Assembly: GCF_016599145.1 (NCBI RefSeq)
Contig: NZ_JAENKO010000002.1
Location: 1-64,000 of the forward strand
Length of the DNA: 64,000 nucleotides
Origin: Tomitella cavernea
GTDB lineage: Bacteria; Actinomycetota; Actinomycetes; Mycobacteriales; Mycobacteriaceae
Reading direction: 5' to 3'
The notes under the pieces were generated by a model, which saw only the letters and a list, made by a program, of their open reading frames with translations, did no database searches and had not been told where the DNA came from. How positions within the stretch are numbered: position 1 is the stretch's first letter; the number at the start of each line of letters is the position of its first letter. A program made the position numbers and the translations under genes. Positions 1 through 8,099 of the stretch are shown in pieces.

Positions 1-495
1 GTGGCGGCCGCCGCGGCGCTGGCGGCGTCGGCGACGGCCCTCGGCGCCTGCAGCAACAGCCAGGAGCCGGCCGGCCCGGGCACCCCCGCGCCCGCGGCGA
101 CGACCACCGAGCAGGAAGGCGGACCCGCGATGGCCGACGCCCCCACCCCGGCCGAGCTGGACGGCGCCGTGTTCACCAGCACCGCCGTCACCGGCCACGA
201 GCTGGTGCCCGGTTCCGCGATCGAGGCGACGTTCCAGGGCGACACGGCTTCGCTGCACGCCGGGTGCAACCGGCTCTTCGGCGGTTACACGATCGTCGAC
301 GGCACGCTGACCGTGCCGCAGGCCGCGAGCACGATGATGGCCTGCGAACCCGCGCTGATGGAGCAGGACCAGTGGCTCACACAGCTGCTCGCCGCCGGGG
401 CGACGATCGGCCTCGACGGCGACACGCTGACGTTGGCCGGCGCTGCGGGGACCCCGTTCGACGGCACGGCGATCACCTTCGCCCGGCAGGGCTGA
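1..495 (+). CDS. META-domain lipoprotein, 5' end probably outside the window
   Basis: The C-terminal two thirds form a META (HslJ-like) domain: a GCNR motif, a following GGY, and TMMAC before a glutamate are all visible. META domains occur in small envelope proteins linked to heat and novobiocin tolerance in E. coli HslJ, but the function here is unknown. The N-terminus is hydrophobic and runs into a lipobox-like LGAC, so export and lipid anchoring are likely. The first codon of the window is a GTG, but no positively charged signal-peptide n-region follows it, so the true start probably lies upstream of base 1. The gene ends 22 nt before the next start codon. Confidence 0.7.
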   Translation: MAAAAALAASATALGACSNSQEPAGPGTPAPAATTTEQEGGPAMADAPTPAELDGAVFTSTAVTGHELVPGSAIEATFQGDTASLHAGCNRLFGGYTIVDGTLTVPQAASTMMACEPALMEQDQWLTQLLAAGATIGLDGDTLTLAGAAGTPFDGTAITFARQG

Positions 496-505
496 CTCCA
501 TCCCG

Positions 506-511
506 TAGGTT
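506..511 (+). promoter_or_regulatory. -10 hexamer TAGGTT for a leaderless transcript
   Basis: TAGGTT fits the actinobacterial TANNNT pattern and lies 6 nt before the ATG at 518, where no Shine-Dalgarno sequence is visible. No clear -35 is seen. Confidence 0.4.
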
Positions 512-517
512 CGGTCC

Positions 518-1447
518 ATGGACCCCGTGACGAGCGCCCCGCAATGGTTCACCGACGCGCTGGCGGCCCGGCCGTCCCACGGCGAGGTCACGGTGGGCGG
601 CGCGCGTGTGCGGTACCGGGTGTGGGACCGGCACGCCGCACCCCAGGACACCGCACCCCAGAACGCCGGGCCGCAGGACGCCGCCACGCCGGGGATCCTG
701 CTGGTCCACGGCGGCGCCGCGCACTCGCACTGGTGGGACCACGTCGCCCCGCAGCTCGCCGACCGGCACCGGGTCGCGGCCCTCGACCTGACCGGCCACG
801 GCGACAGCGACACCCGCGGCCACTACTCCCTGGCGCAGTGGGCGGACGAGCTCGTCGCCGTCGCCGAGGCGGCCGGGCTCGGTGCGCGGCCCGTCGTCGT
901 GGGGCACAGCATGGGCGGCATGGTCACCTACGTGGCAGCGCACCGCCATGGCGATCGGCTCGGCGGAATCCAGGTGATCGACTCCCCCATCCGCCTGCGC
1001 ACGCCCGCCGAGGAGGAGACGCGCGGCTCCGCGCTGCGCCGCCCCAAGAAGGTCTACCCGGACGTCGACACGGCGCTCGCACACTTCCGGCTGATCCCCG
1101 CCCAGCCGGTGACCTTGCCGCACGTGATCGACCATGTGGCCCGGACGTCGATGGGCCCGGTGCCGGGCGGCTGGTCGTGGAAGTTCGATCCCTCCATGAC
1201 CGGCCGCGACGGCAGCGACCTGCTGGGCGCTGGGCCGCCGCCGTGCCCGATGGCCTACTTCCGCGCGCAGGACGGGATCATCGCCGACGACGTGTTCACG
1301 GAGATGCGCGCGCGCTTCGGTCCCGGGGCGCTGGTGTTCGAGCTGCCGCACACCGGCCACCACCCGATGGCCGACCAGCCGCTGCTGCTCGTCGCCGCCG
1401 TCCGGTCCGTGCTCGCGGCGTGGGCCGCGGACGGGCGGCTCCGGTAA
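518..1447 (+). CDS. alpha/beta-hydrolase
   Basis: This 309-residue protein has an alpha/beta-hydrolase fold: an LLVHGG oxyanion-hole strand near residue 61, a DLTGHG turn near 90, the nucleophile elbow GHSMGG with Ser131, and a late HTGHHP that can supply the catalytic His. The substrate cannot be told from the sequence. Residues 41-55 contain a short imperfect repeat of APQD/APQN that looks like a linker insertion. The start is the ATG at 518, preceded by TAGGTT at 6 nt rather than a ribosome-binding site, so the mRNA may be leaderless. The kinase gene begins 9 nt downstream. Confidence 0.85.
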   Translation: MDPVTSAPQWFTDALAARPSHGEVTVGGARVRYRVWDRHAAPQDTAPQNAGPQDAATPGILLVHGGAAHSHWWDHVAPQLADRHRVAALDLTGHGDSDTRGHYSLAQWADELVAVAEAAGLGARPVVVGHSMGGMVTYVAAHRHGDRLGGIQVIDSPIRLRTPAEEETRGSALRRPKKVYPDVDTALAHFRLIPAQPVTLPHVIDHVARTSMGPVPGGWSWKFDPSMTGRDGSDLLGAGPPPCPMAYFRAQDGIIADDVFTEMRARFGPGALVFELPHTGHHPMADQPLLLVAAVRSVLAAWAADGRLR

Positions 1448-1450
1448 CCT
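1445..1450 (+). promoter_or_regulatory. -10 hexamer TAACCT overlapping a stop codon
   Basis: TAACCT shares its TAA with the stop codon of the preceding hydrolase and lies 6 nt before the kinase GTG at 1457. No Shine-Dalgarno is visible, which fits a leaderless kinase mRNA. Confidence 0.4.
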
Positions 1451-1456
1451 CATGAA

Positions 1457-2737
1457 GTGACCGGATCCTCCCCTTCCCCGCACGTCGCCGGACCGGACTA
1501 TCTCGTCGCCGGGCGGTACCGCCTGCAATCCCGGCTGGGCGGTGGCGGCATGGGGACGGTGTGGCTGGCGCGCGACGTGCTGCTGGACCGCGAGGTGGCG
1601 CTCAAGCAGATCGCGGACACCGTCGGCCTGCAGGCGGACCGCGCCGAGTCACTCCGCACCCGTGCCCTGCACGAGGGCCGCGTCCTGTCCAAGCTCACCG
1701 GCCCGCACATCACACGGGTCTTCGATGTGACGCTCGACCAGGGCGCACCGTGGATCGTTCTCGAATACGTGCCATCGTGCAGTCTGGCGCAGGTCCTGCA
1801 CATGACGGGCACGTTGCCGCCGCAACAGGCCGCGCAGATCGGCGCCCAGGTGGCGGACGCGATGACGGAGGCGCACGGCGCGGGAATCCTGCACCGCGAC
1901 ATCAAGCCGGGCAACATCCTCATCGCAGACCGCGGCACCACGGCGGGCGTCGTGAAGATCAGCGACTTCGGCATCGCCCGGGCCGCCCCCGCGGCGGAGC
2001 CGGCCGCGGTGGCAGGATTCCCGGACCCGGCCGGCGTGGGCGAGGACGTCATCGTGGGCACTCCCGCGTACTTCGCGCCGGAGATCGCCCGCGGCCACAC
2101 GCCGACGACGTCCAGCGACGTGTTCTCGCTGGGCGCCGCGCTGTATACGGCGATCGAGGGGCTGCCGCCGTTCGGGGTGGACGAGGACCACGCGGTGGTG
2201 CTGCACAACGTGGCCCGCGGCGAGGTCACGGCGCCGCTGTCCGAGCATCCGGCGATGGGCGTGGTGCTCGCGATGCTCGAGCCGGACCCCGCCCGGCGCC
2301 CCACCATGGCGGAGGCGCGCGACCGGCTCGCGCACGTCGCGGCCGGCGACGAGCTGGATCCCGGGCTGATGCTCACCTCGCCGCTGCTCGCCCCCGACGG
2401 CCGCATCCCCGTGTGGGTGCGCCGGGCGGGCGGCATCCGGCAGCGCAGCAAGGCGGTGCCGGGCAGCACCGTCGGCGGGCTCATCGCCGTGCAGCACGCC
2501 ACACCTCTGGACCAGGTGCGCAAGCCGGACAACCCGGCGCTGGCCACGCTCACATGGGGGGCGCAGGCCCACGCCGAGCCGGCGCGCATCCACGCGGACG
2601 CGTCGTCGCGGGTACCCCGGCACTCGACGCCGGCCACGGCGCCCGGCTACGCATGGTTCCTGCGCGCCGCCATCGTGGCGGGGATCGCCGTCGTGCTGGT
2701 GCTGATCCTCGTCCTACTGGTCACCAGCATCTTCTGA
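1457..2737 (+). CDS. Ser/Thr protein kinase, C-terminal tail anchor
   Basis: This is a Hanks-type (PknB-like) kinase of 426 residues. All key elements are present: glycine loop GGGGMGTVW (about 28-36), Lys50 in VALKQI, HRDIKPGN (146-153), DFG (170-172) and a GTPAYFAPE activation segment. About 100 residues of linker follow, then a single hydrophobic helix in the last 25 residues. There is no extracellular sensor domain (no PASTA repeats), so the kinase sits on the inner face of the membrane and any signal must come from the membrane or cytosol. The GTG start is chosen because it directly precedes the conserved region and has a TAACCT hexamer 6 nt upstream. Confidence 0.9.
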   Translation: MTGSSPSPHVAGPDYLVAGRYRLQSRLGGGGMGTVWLARDVLLDREVALKQIADTVGLQADRAESLRTRALHEGRVLSKLTGPHITRVFDVTLDQGAPWIVLEYVPSCSLAQVLHMTGTLPPQQAAQIGAQVADAMTEAHGAGILHRDIKPGNILIADRGTTAGVVKISDFGIARAAPAAEPAAVAGFPDPAGVGEDVIVGTPAYFAPEIARGHTPTTSSDVFSLGAALYTAIEGLPPFGVDEDHAVVLHNVARGEVTAPLSEHPAMGVVLAMLEPDPARRPTMAEARDRLAHVAAGDELDPGLMLTSPLLAPDGRIPVWVRRAGGIRQRSKAVPGSTVGGLIAVQHATPLDQVRKPDNPALATLTWGAQAHAEPARIHADASSRVPRHSTPATAPGYAWFLRAAIVAGIAVVLVLILVLLVTSIF

Positions 2738-2777
2738 CCAGCCGCTCCGCGCCCGCGGTGCCGTATATTCGCACCGT

Positions 2778-4088
2778 CTACACGCCGCCGATGTGCGGCA
2801 CTGCGGGCGCGGTGGAGGACGGGGTGCCGTCGCCGATGCGCGGCCACCCGCCGACCCAGCTGATCTTGTCGATCATCCCCTGACGGTTCTGCGGGCCCGC
2901 ACCCAGGCGCGGAGCCGCCCGCGGCGCCGCGTGGTACATCGCCCAGTCGGCGCCGGTGTCGTCGGTGACCACAGTGATGTGACCGGGGCCCAGCCAGCTG
3001 ACGTTGCCGGACAGGATCAGGTCGCCGCCCCCGTCGAGCATCGGAGTGCCCGCGGAGTCGATGTAGGGCCCCAGCAGGTTCTGCGACCGGCCCGCGTACA
3101 CCCGATAGTCGCTCGCGGCACCGTTGCAGCAGTTCCCGGCCGAGACGTACAGGTAGTAGAAGCCGTTCTTGTGCTGGATGAACGGCGCCTCGTACCCGTT
3201 GCCCGCCACACGGACGGGCGCGGCTTTCGGGTCGTCCCCCGCCACCGCCGTGCCGTCGGGGGTCAGCGGGATCGCGTAGATGCCGCCGAAGTTGCCGACG
3301 AACACGGTGGGCGTGGGTCCGTCATAGGACACGTAGGGGTCGATGGTGCCGGGCACGCCCACTTCGGACGAGCAGAACACCGGCCGGTCCAGGTCGGTGA
3401 ACGGCCCGGTCGGCGACGCCGCGGTGGCCATGCCGATGCACGGATCCGCCGTCCCGCCCACCGAGTAGTAGACGACGTAGGTGCCGTCGACGAGGTGCAC
3501 GTCCGGCGCCCACAGCCCGCCTGCGGGGTCCACCCACTCCTGCTTGCCGGGGAACACGTTGCCCGCCGTCGTCCAGTCGACGAGGTTGGTGGAGCGGAAG
3601 ATCGGCAGGTGGTGCATGCCGCCGCCGTCCTGCCAGTCGTCGGAGGTGGCGTAGAGGTAGAAGGTGCCGTCGGGTGCGCGCACCACCGACGGGTCGGCCG
3701 CGATGGGCAGCACCACCGGGTTGACCCCGGCGCCGAAGTCGACGCGCCCCGAGCCCGGCGCCAGTGAACCCAGCGAGCCGGTGGGGCCGGTGGGGTCACC
3801 GGACTGCGGAACCGAGCCCGCCGAACCCGACAGGCCTCCCAGGTCCAGCGTCCCGGGGACGGCCCCGGCCACCGCCGTTCCGCCGATGGTCAGCGCGGCC
3901 GCGGTGAGCGCCACGAGCAGGCCGTGGATGCCCCTGCGCCGTCGGCGCGAACGGGGACGGGCGCCGGAGCCGCCGCGCCGCGTCGCGGCAGTACGCAGAC
4001 TTGCAGGGCGCAGGCCGACGGGCGGCGGGCGGGAGTTCGACGGGTCATCCGACGGCGCTGCGGCGGATGGCGGCACGGCAGTGGCCAT
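2778..4088 (-). CDS. secreted glycoside hydrolase family 43 (arabinanase-like)
   Basis: The 436-residue product has an Arg-rich N-terminus, a hydrophobic export segment around residues 54-75 and then a GH43 five-bladed propeller. Recognisable blades are the ADPSVVRAPDGTFYLY strand (Asp as likely catalytic base), GGLWAPDVHLVDGTYVVYYS, an SAGNCCNGAASDYRV stretch typical of endo-arabinanase-like GH43 members, and a late GHITVV with the expected His. Predicted role: cleavage of alpha-1,5-arabinan or arabinose-containing side chains outside the cell. About 50 residues precede the export segment, so a start further in is possible. The gene is convergent with the kinase, with a 40-bp gap. Confidence 0.82.
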   Translation of the reverse strand: MATAVPPSAAAPSDDPSNSRPPPVGLRPASLRTAATRRGGSGARPRSRRRRRGIHGLLVALTAAALTIGGTAVAGAVPGTLDLGGLSGSAGSVPQSGDPTGPTGSLGSLAPGSGRVDFGAGVNPVVLPIAADPSVVRAPDGTFYLYATSDDWQDGGGMHHLPIFRSTNLVDWTTAGNVFPGKQEWVDPAGGLWAPDVHLVDGTYVVYYSVGGTADPCIGMATAASPTGPFTDLDRPVFCSSEVGVPGTIDPYVSYDGPTPTVFVGNFGGIYAIPLTPDGTAVAGDDPKAAPVRVAGNGYEAPFIQHKNGFYYLYVSAGNCCNGAASDYRVYAGRSQNLLGPYIDSAGTPMLDGGGDLILSGNVSWLGPGHITVVTDDTGADWAMYHAAPRAAPRLGAGPQNRQGMIDKISWVGGWPRIGDGTPSSTAPAVPHIGGV

Positions 4089-4282
4089 GGGTTCCTCGAA
4101 TCAGTACGCGGGATCTCGCATCGGTGTACGACAGGCGGCCGCGCCGACGGTTCTACTCCCCGCAGCTCGGGTGCACCCTCCAGCGCCCCGCGGCCGTCGG
4201 CGTCCCCTTCCGGACGTCTAGACGGTAACCGTTCTGTGACCTTTGCGTGACCGATTCGAATGAACTCGGATGAATTCGGCGC

Positions 4283-4978
4283 TCAGTCGAGCCGCCGCCG
4301 GCTCGCCCAACGCGTGAGCGCGTTGCGATTGGACTGCTGGGTCTTGCGCAGCACGTTCGACGCGTGCGTCTCGACCGTTTTGACCGAGATGAACAGTTCC
4401 TCGCCGATCTCCCTGTACGTGTAGCCGCGGGCGAGCAGACGCAGCACCTCCAGCTCGCGGGGCGTGAGCGAATCCAGTTCGGGGTCCAGCGCCGGCTCGG
4501 GCAGGGGCGAGCGGCCGGTGAACGAGTCGAGCACGAACCCGGCCAGACGCGGGCTGAACACGGCATCCCCGCCCGCCACCCTGCGGACCGCGTCGGCGAG
4601 CTCGGCACCGGAGATCGTCTTGGTGACGTACCCGCGCGCGCCCGCCCGGATCACGGCGATCACGTCCTCGGCGGCATCGGAGACGCTCAAAGCCAGGAAC
4701 ACCGGGTCCGGGTGGGCCTCACGGCCCGCCGTCCCGTCCACCGCGCCGTTGCCCGGACGGTCCACCCCGCGCAGCACTGCGACGCCGCCGCCCCCAGGCA
4801 TGTGCACGTCGAGCAGCACGACGTGCGGGTGCGCGGCGCCGATGCCCTCGACGGCCCCGGCCACGTCGCCCGCCTCGCCGACCAGCTCGATGTCCGGTTC
4901 GCGGCTCAGCTCGGCGCGCACCCCCGAGCGGAACACCGCGTGGTCGTCCACCAGGTACACGCGCAGAACCTCACCCAC
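4283..4978 (-). CDS. NarL/LuxR-family response regulator
   Basis: This is a 231-residue two-component regulator. The receiver domain occupies about 5-135, with acidic pocket DD at 11-12, phospho-acceptor Asp57 in VVLLDVHM and the conserved Lys in VTKTIS. A LuxR-type helix-turn-helix follows (LTPRELEVLRLLARG to about residue 225). The start is a GTG with AAGGAG 6 nt upstream. It overlaps the 3' end of the sensor kinase gene by 8 nt, so the two are translationally coupled. By homology of organisation with the Corynebacterium EsrSR system, its targets are probably envelope-stress genes, including the divergent PspC gene at 6410. Confidence 0.92.
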   Translation of the reverse strand: MGEVLRVYLVDDHAVFRSGVRAELSREPDIELVGEAGDVAGAVEGIGAAHPHVVLLDVHMPGGGGVAVLRGVDRPGNGAVDGTAGREAHPDPVFLALSVSDAAEDVIAVIRAGARGYVTKTISGAELADAVRRVAGGDAVFSPRLAGFVLDSFTGRSPLPEPALDPELDSLTPRELEVLRLLARGYTYREIGEELFISVKTVETHASNVLRKTQQSNRNALTRWASRRRLD

Positions 4979-6281
4979 TGACTGCTCCTTCGTCTCCGAT
5001 CCGGTTCTCCGCGGCCCGCGGGACCGCGAACGGCATCGTCAACCGCACCTCGGTGCCCCGCTCGCTCCCGGAGCGGATCTCCGCCGCGCCGCCGTGCCGG
5101 GCGATTCTCGCACGGATCGAGCCGGTGACCCCCTTGCGGTCGGCGGGGATCGCGTCCGGGTCGAAGCCGACGCCGCGGTCGCGCACGAACACGCTCACCC
5201 GCATCCGCTCGTCGTTCGCGGCGGCCTCCGGCGGGGCCTGCCCCTCCGCGTACAGATCGACCCGCTGCGCCCCGGAATGCTTGGCCGCGTTCACCAGCGC
5301 CTCTCGCGCGGCGGCCACCAATGCCTGACAGGAGGGCCGGGCGCCGTCGTCCGCGGACCGCGACGCCGCGTCGATCTCGCCGACGAACACCGGGTCGATC
5401 GTCACCCCGTAGTGGTCCTCCACCTCGGCGCACGCCGCGCGCAACGCCTCGATGAGGCTGTCCTGCGCGGTGCGCGTGCCGCCGAAGAGCCACTGCCGCA
5501 GCTCGCGCTCCTGCGACCGCGCCAGCCGCAGCACCTGCTGCGGGTCGCCGGGCTGCTTCTGGATCAGCGCGAGCGTCTGCAGCACCGAATCGTGCAGGTG
5601 CGAGGCGATCTCCTCGCGTTCCGCGTCGCGGATGCGGGCGGCACGCTCCTCGTTGAGGGTGCGCACCATCCGCAGCCAGATGGGCACGGACAGCAGGCCC
5701 ACCCCCACGAGCGTGACGACCACCGCCAGCAGCGACGAGCGCAGCGAGGCGAGGTCCACCTGGGCGAGCACCACCACGCCGAGTCCGACGACGACCAGGC
5801 TCACCCCGGCCACCACCCGCGCCCAGGTGAGTGCGGTGGGATGGCGCGGCATTCCGATGATCGACCGGGGCCCGTCGGCGTCGAACTCCCGCCACACCAG
5901 GGCCGCGCCGATGCCCACGACCACTATCGGCACGATCACCGACGCCGCGGATCCGCTCAGCAGCCAGCTGGACGCGAACGCGCCCGCGACGCCGAGCACG
6001 ATGAGGCCGGTGGCGCGGCGACGCTCCGCCGACGAGGTGGTGCCGCCCTGGGCGCTGGGACGCATGAAGATCCACAGCAGCGCATAGGCGACGATGCCCG
6101 CACCACCGAGCACCGCGAGGAGAGCGAAAACCACGCGCACCTTGGTCGCGTCGACGCCGAGATGGTCGGCCACCCCGCCCGCGACCCCGCCGAGCACGCT
6201 GCGCTGGCGACGCCGCAGCGGCCGGACGGCCGGGTACGGCGCCGGCTGCGGTATCCGCGTCGGCGGGCGCTCGGTGGTCAC
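4971..6281 (-). CDS. PspC-domain sensor histidine kinase
   Basis: The 436-residue membrane kinase opens with a PspC domain (about 18-75; [15 protein letters not shown] followed by a transmembrane helix), then three to four further membrane segments to about residue 205. A HisKA_3 helix carries His230 in the HDSVLQ box, and a HATPase domain has NAAKHSG and GVGFDPD loops. PspC-containing kinases of this type sense cell-envelope damage (EsrS of Corynebacterium glutamicum is the best-known relative; named from memory of the architecture). The GTG start at 6281 faces the start of the PspC/LiaF-like gene across 128 bp, giving a shared regulatory region. Confidence 0.9.
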   Translation of the reverse strand: MTTERPPTRIPQPAPYPAVRPLRRRQRSVLGGVAGGVADHLGVDATKVRVVFALLAVLGGAGIVAYALLWIFMRPSAQGGTTSSAERRRATGLIVLGVAGAFASSWLLSGSAASVIVPIVVVGIGAALVWREFDADGPRSIIGMPRHPTALTWARVVAGVSLVVVGLGVVVLAQVDLASLRSSLLAVVVTLVGVGLLSVPIWLRMVRTLNEERAARIRDAEREEIASHLHDSVLQTLALIQKQPGDPQQVLRLARSQERELRQWLFGGTRTAQDSLIEALRAACAEVEDHYGVTIDPVFVGEIDAASRSADDGARPSCQALVAAAREALVNAAKHSGAQRVDLYAEGQAPPEAAANDERMRVSVFVRDRGVGFDPDAIPADRKGVTGSIRARIARHGGAAEIRSGSERGTEVRLTMPFAVPRAAENRIGDEGAVSG

Positions 6282-6409
6282 ACCCCGATCCTGGCACGCG
6301 CGGCCGTGCGCGGCATCAGGGCTTGCCCTGACGTTCCGGCGGCGGCCCCGGCACGATTCAGGGCGATCCCCGATGGTGCCTGCACGGCCGCGCGGCCACG
6401 ATTGAGCAC

Positions 6410-7780
6410 ATGACCACTACGAGACCCACGGGGCCGCCCAAGCTCGACGGGATCGCCGACGAACTGCGGGACCTGTGGCGCACCCGGCCGGAGCGGCTGC
6501 GCGAGCAGGGCAAAATCGCCGGCGTCGCGGAAGGGATCGGCAGGCGCTACGACGTGGACCCGCTGCTGGTGCGGATCGCCTTCGTCGTGTCCGCGCTCTT
6601 CGGCGGGGCCGGCGTGTGGCTGTACATCGCATGCTGGCTCACGTTCCCGTCGCCGCGGCAGCCATACCAGGACCCGGCCGTGTACGGGTATCCGTACGGC
6701 GTACAGGGATACCCTCCCTACCCGCGTCCCCCCTTCCCGCACCCCGCCGCCTGGGGCCGGCCGGACAAGCCCCGCAACCGGTTCCGCGCCAGGAACATCG
6801 CACTGCTGGGCATCCTCGGCCTCGTCGCGGTGTCCACGCTCCCGGCCACCACCGGCCGGGGCAGCGCGGGGCTGCTCGGCGCGGTGCTCATGCTCGGCGC
6901 GTTGTACCTGCTCTACCGCCGGCGCCCGCGCCCGGCCTACGCCGCTCCCGCGCCGCATACCGCGGGAGCCGCTGCGGGACCCGTTGACGGCCCCGCTCAA
7001 CCGGCTCCACCAGGCTCCGGGCCGTCGGCGGACACCGGGAACTCCGGCGTCCGCGACGAGGCCGCAGCGGAGGGAGCAGTCGGCGACGCCGGCACCGGAG
7101 GCGCCGCGACCCCGCCCGAATGGGATCCGCTGGGCGCCGCGCCGTTCGCGTGGGACCTGCCGACCCCGCCGCCGCAGCCCGCGCCCGCCGCGCCGAAGAA
7201 GCGCCGCTCGCGGCTCACCATGTTCACCATCGGGTCGGCTCTCATCGCAGCCGCGGTCGCCTCGGGAGTGTCGGTCGCCGGGGCGGACTGGCTCACCGCC
7301 CCGCGGATCGCGGCCGTCGCGCTCGCCGTCGTCGGCGCGGGCCTGGTTGTCGGGGCCTTCCTGCGCACCGGCTACGGTCTGCTCATCGTCGCCGCGCCGC
7401 TGGCCGGGTTCGTCATCCTCGGTTCGCTGGCCGTCTCACTCGACACGAGCGGCGGAGTGGGGCAACGCGAGTTCCACCCGACGACGCTCGCCCAGTTGCA
7501 GCCCGAATACCGGGTGGGCGCGGGCGAGATCCTCCTGGATCTGCGGTCCCTCGACCTCACCGCGGACACGACGGTGGACGTGAGCTCCACCGTGGGCCGT
7601 GTGGAGGTCATCGTCCCCGACGCCATGCGCGTCGAGGCCAACTGCCACACGACCGTGGGCGACAGCTCATGCCTGCCGGATGCGGCTGCCGCACCCCGTC
7701 CGGGACAACCCGGCGACAGTCCCCTTCTCACGCTCAACGCCGACAGCACCCTCGGAGAGGTGGTGGTCCGCCATGGCTGA
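6410..7780 (+). CDS. PspC/LiaF-like membrane protein (EsrI-like)
   Basis: This 456-residue protein has an N-terminal PspC domain (about 32-88; GKIAGVAEGIGRRYDVD and a membrane helix), a membrane helix near 125-165, a long Pro/Ala-rich cytoplasmic or periplasmic linker, and three further hydrophobic helices around 265-345. The last 100 residues are beta-rich and resemble the LiaF C-terminal domain (GEILLDLRSLDL, VEVIVPD). LiaF-type proteins inhibit their neighbouring sensor kinase. The divergent position next to a PspC kinase supports the same role here. The pattern matches the EsrISR three-component system of corynebacteria; exact orthology is inferred. Confidence 0.8.
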   Translation: MTTTRPTGPPKLDGIADELRDLWRTRPERLREQGKIAGVAEGIGRRYDVDPLLVRIAFVVSALFGGAGVWLYIACWLTFPSPRQPYQDPAVYGYPYGVQGYPPYPRPPFPHPAAWGRPDKPRNRFRARNIALLGILGLVAVSTLPATTGRGSAGLLGAVLMLGALYLLYRRRPRPAYAAPAPHTAGAAAGPVDGPAQPAPPGSGPSADTGNSGVRDEAAAEGAVGDAGTGGAATPPEWDPLGAAPFAWDLPTPPPQPAPAAPKKRRSRLTMFTIGSALIAAAVASGVSVAGADWLTAPRIAAVALAVVGAGLVVGAFLRTGYGLLIVAAPLAGFVILGSLAVSLDTSGGVGQREFHPTTLAQLQPEYRVGAGEILLDLRSLDLTADTTVDVSSTVGRVEVIVPDAMRVEANCHTTVGDSSCLPDAAAAPRPGQPGDSPLLTLNADSTLGEVVVRHG

Positions 7781-8078
7781 CAACACATTCCACGCGGAGC
7801 CCGGCGGCCCCGCCGACGTTCACCCGGACGCGGCATCCGACGTCGCAGCGGGGCACGGGGACCGCCGCGGACCGTCCGGCCCGATGCTGTGCGCCGCGCT
7901 CGCCGCGTTCGCCGTGGCCGTCTGGGCGCTGTTCGGCCCGTTCTCGCTGGCTTTCCTGGGCGCGGTGGACCTGCGGTGGGCGTTCGTCATCGCCGCCGGC
8001 GTCGTGGGGCTGCTGCTCACCGCGGGCCCGCGCCTGCGGCCCCGCAGGCGGCGGCACGGGGGCACGACGGGGAGGTGA
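7773..8078 (+). CDS. small two-helix membrane protein
   Basis: This is a 101-residue protein beginning at an ATG that overlaps the end of the PspC/LiaF-like gene by 8 nt, so it is probably co-translated with it. The first 37 residues are hydrophilic. Two closely spaced transmembrane helices follow (about 38-60 and 66-83), and the protein ends in a basic Arg-rich tail. No family is recognised. The coupling suggests an accessory membrane part of the envelope-stress module. It ends 21 nt from the convergent guaA stop, with no room for a long terminator. Confidence 0.7.
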   Translation: MADNTFHAEPGGPADVHPDAASDVAAGHGDRRGPSGPMLCAALAAFAVAVWALFGPFSLAFLGAVDLRWAFVIAAGVVGLLLTAGPRLRPRRRRHGGTTGR

Positions 8079-8099
8079 CGCCCGCCCCGCCCCGGCTGG

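Noticed and set aside
4464-6413. 649-codon plus-strand frame opposite the two-component system
   Set aside because: Antisense to a response regulator and a PspC kinase that both have intact domains; composition is typical of a GC-rich shadow frame.
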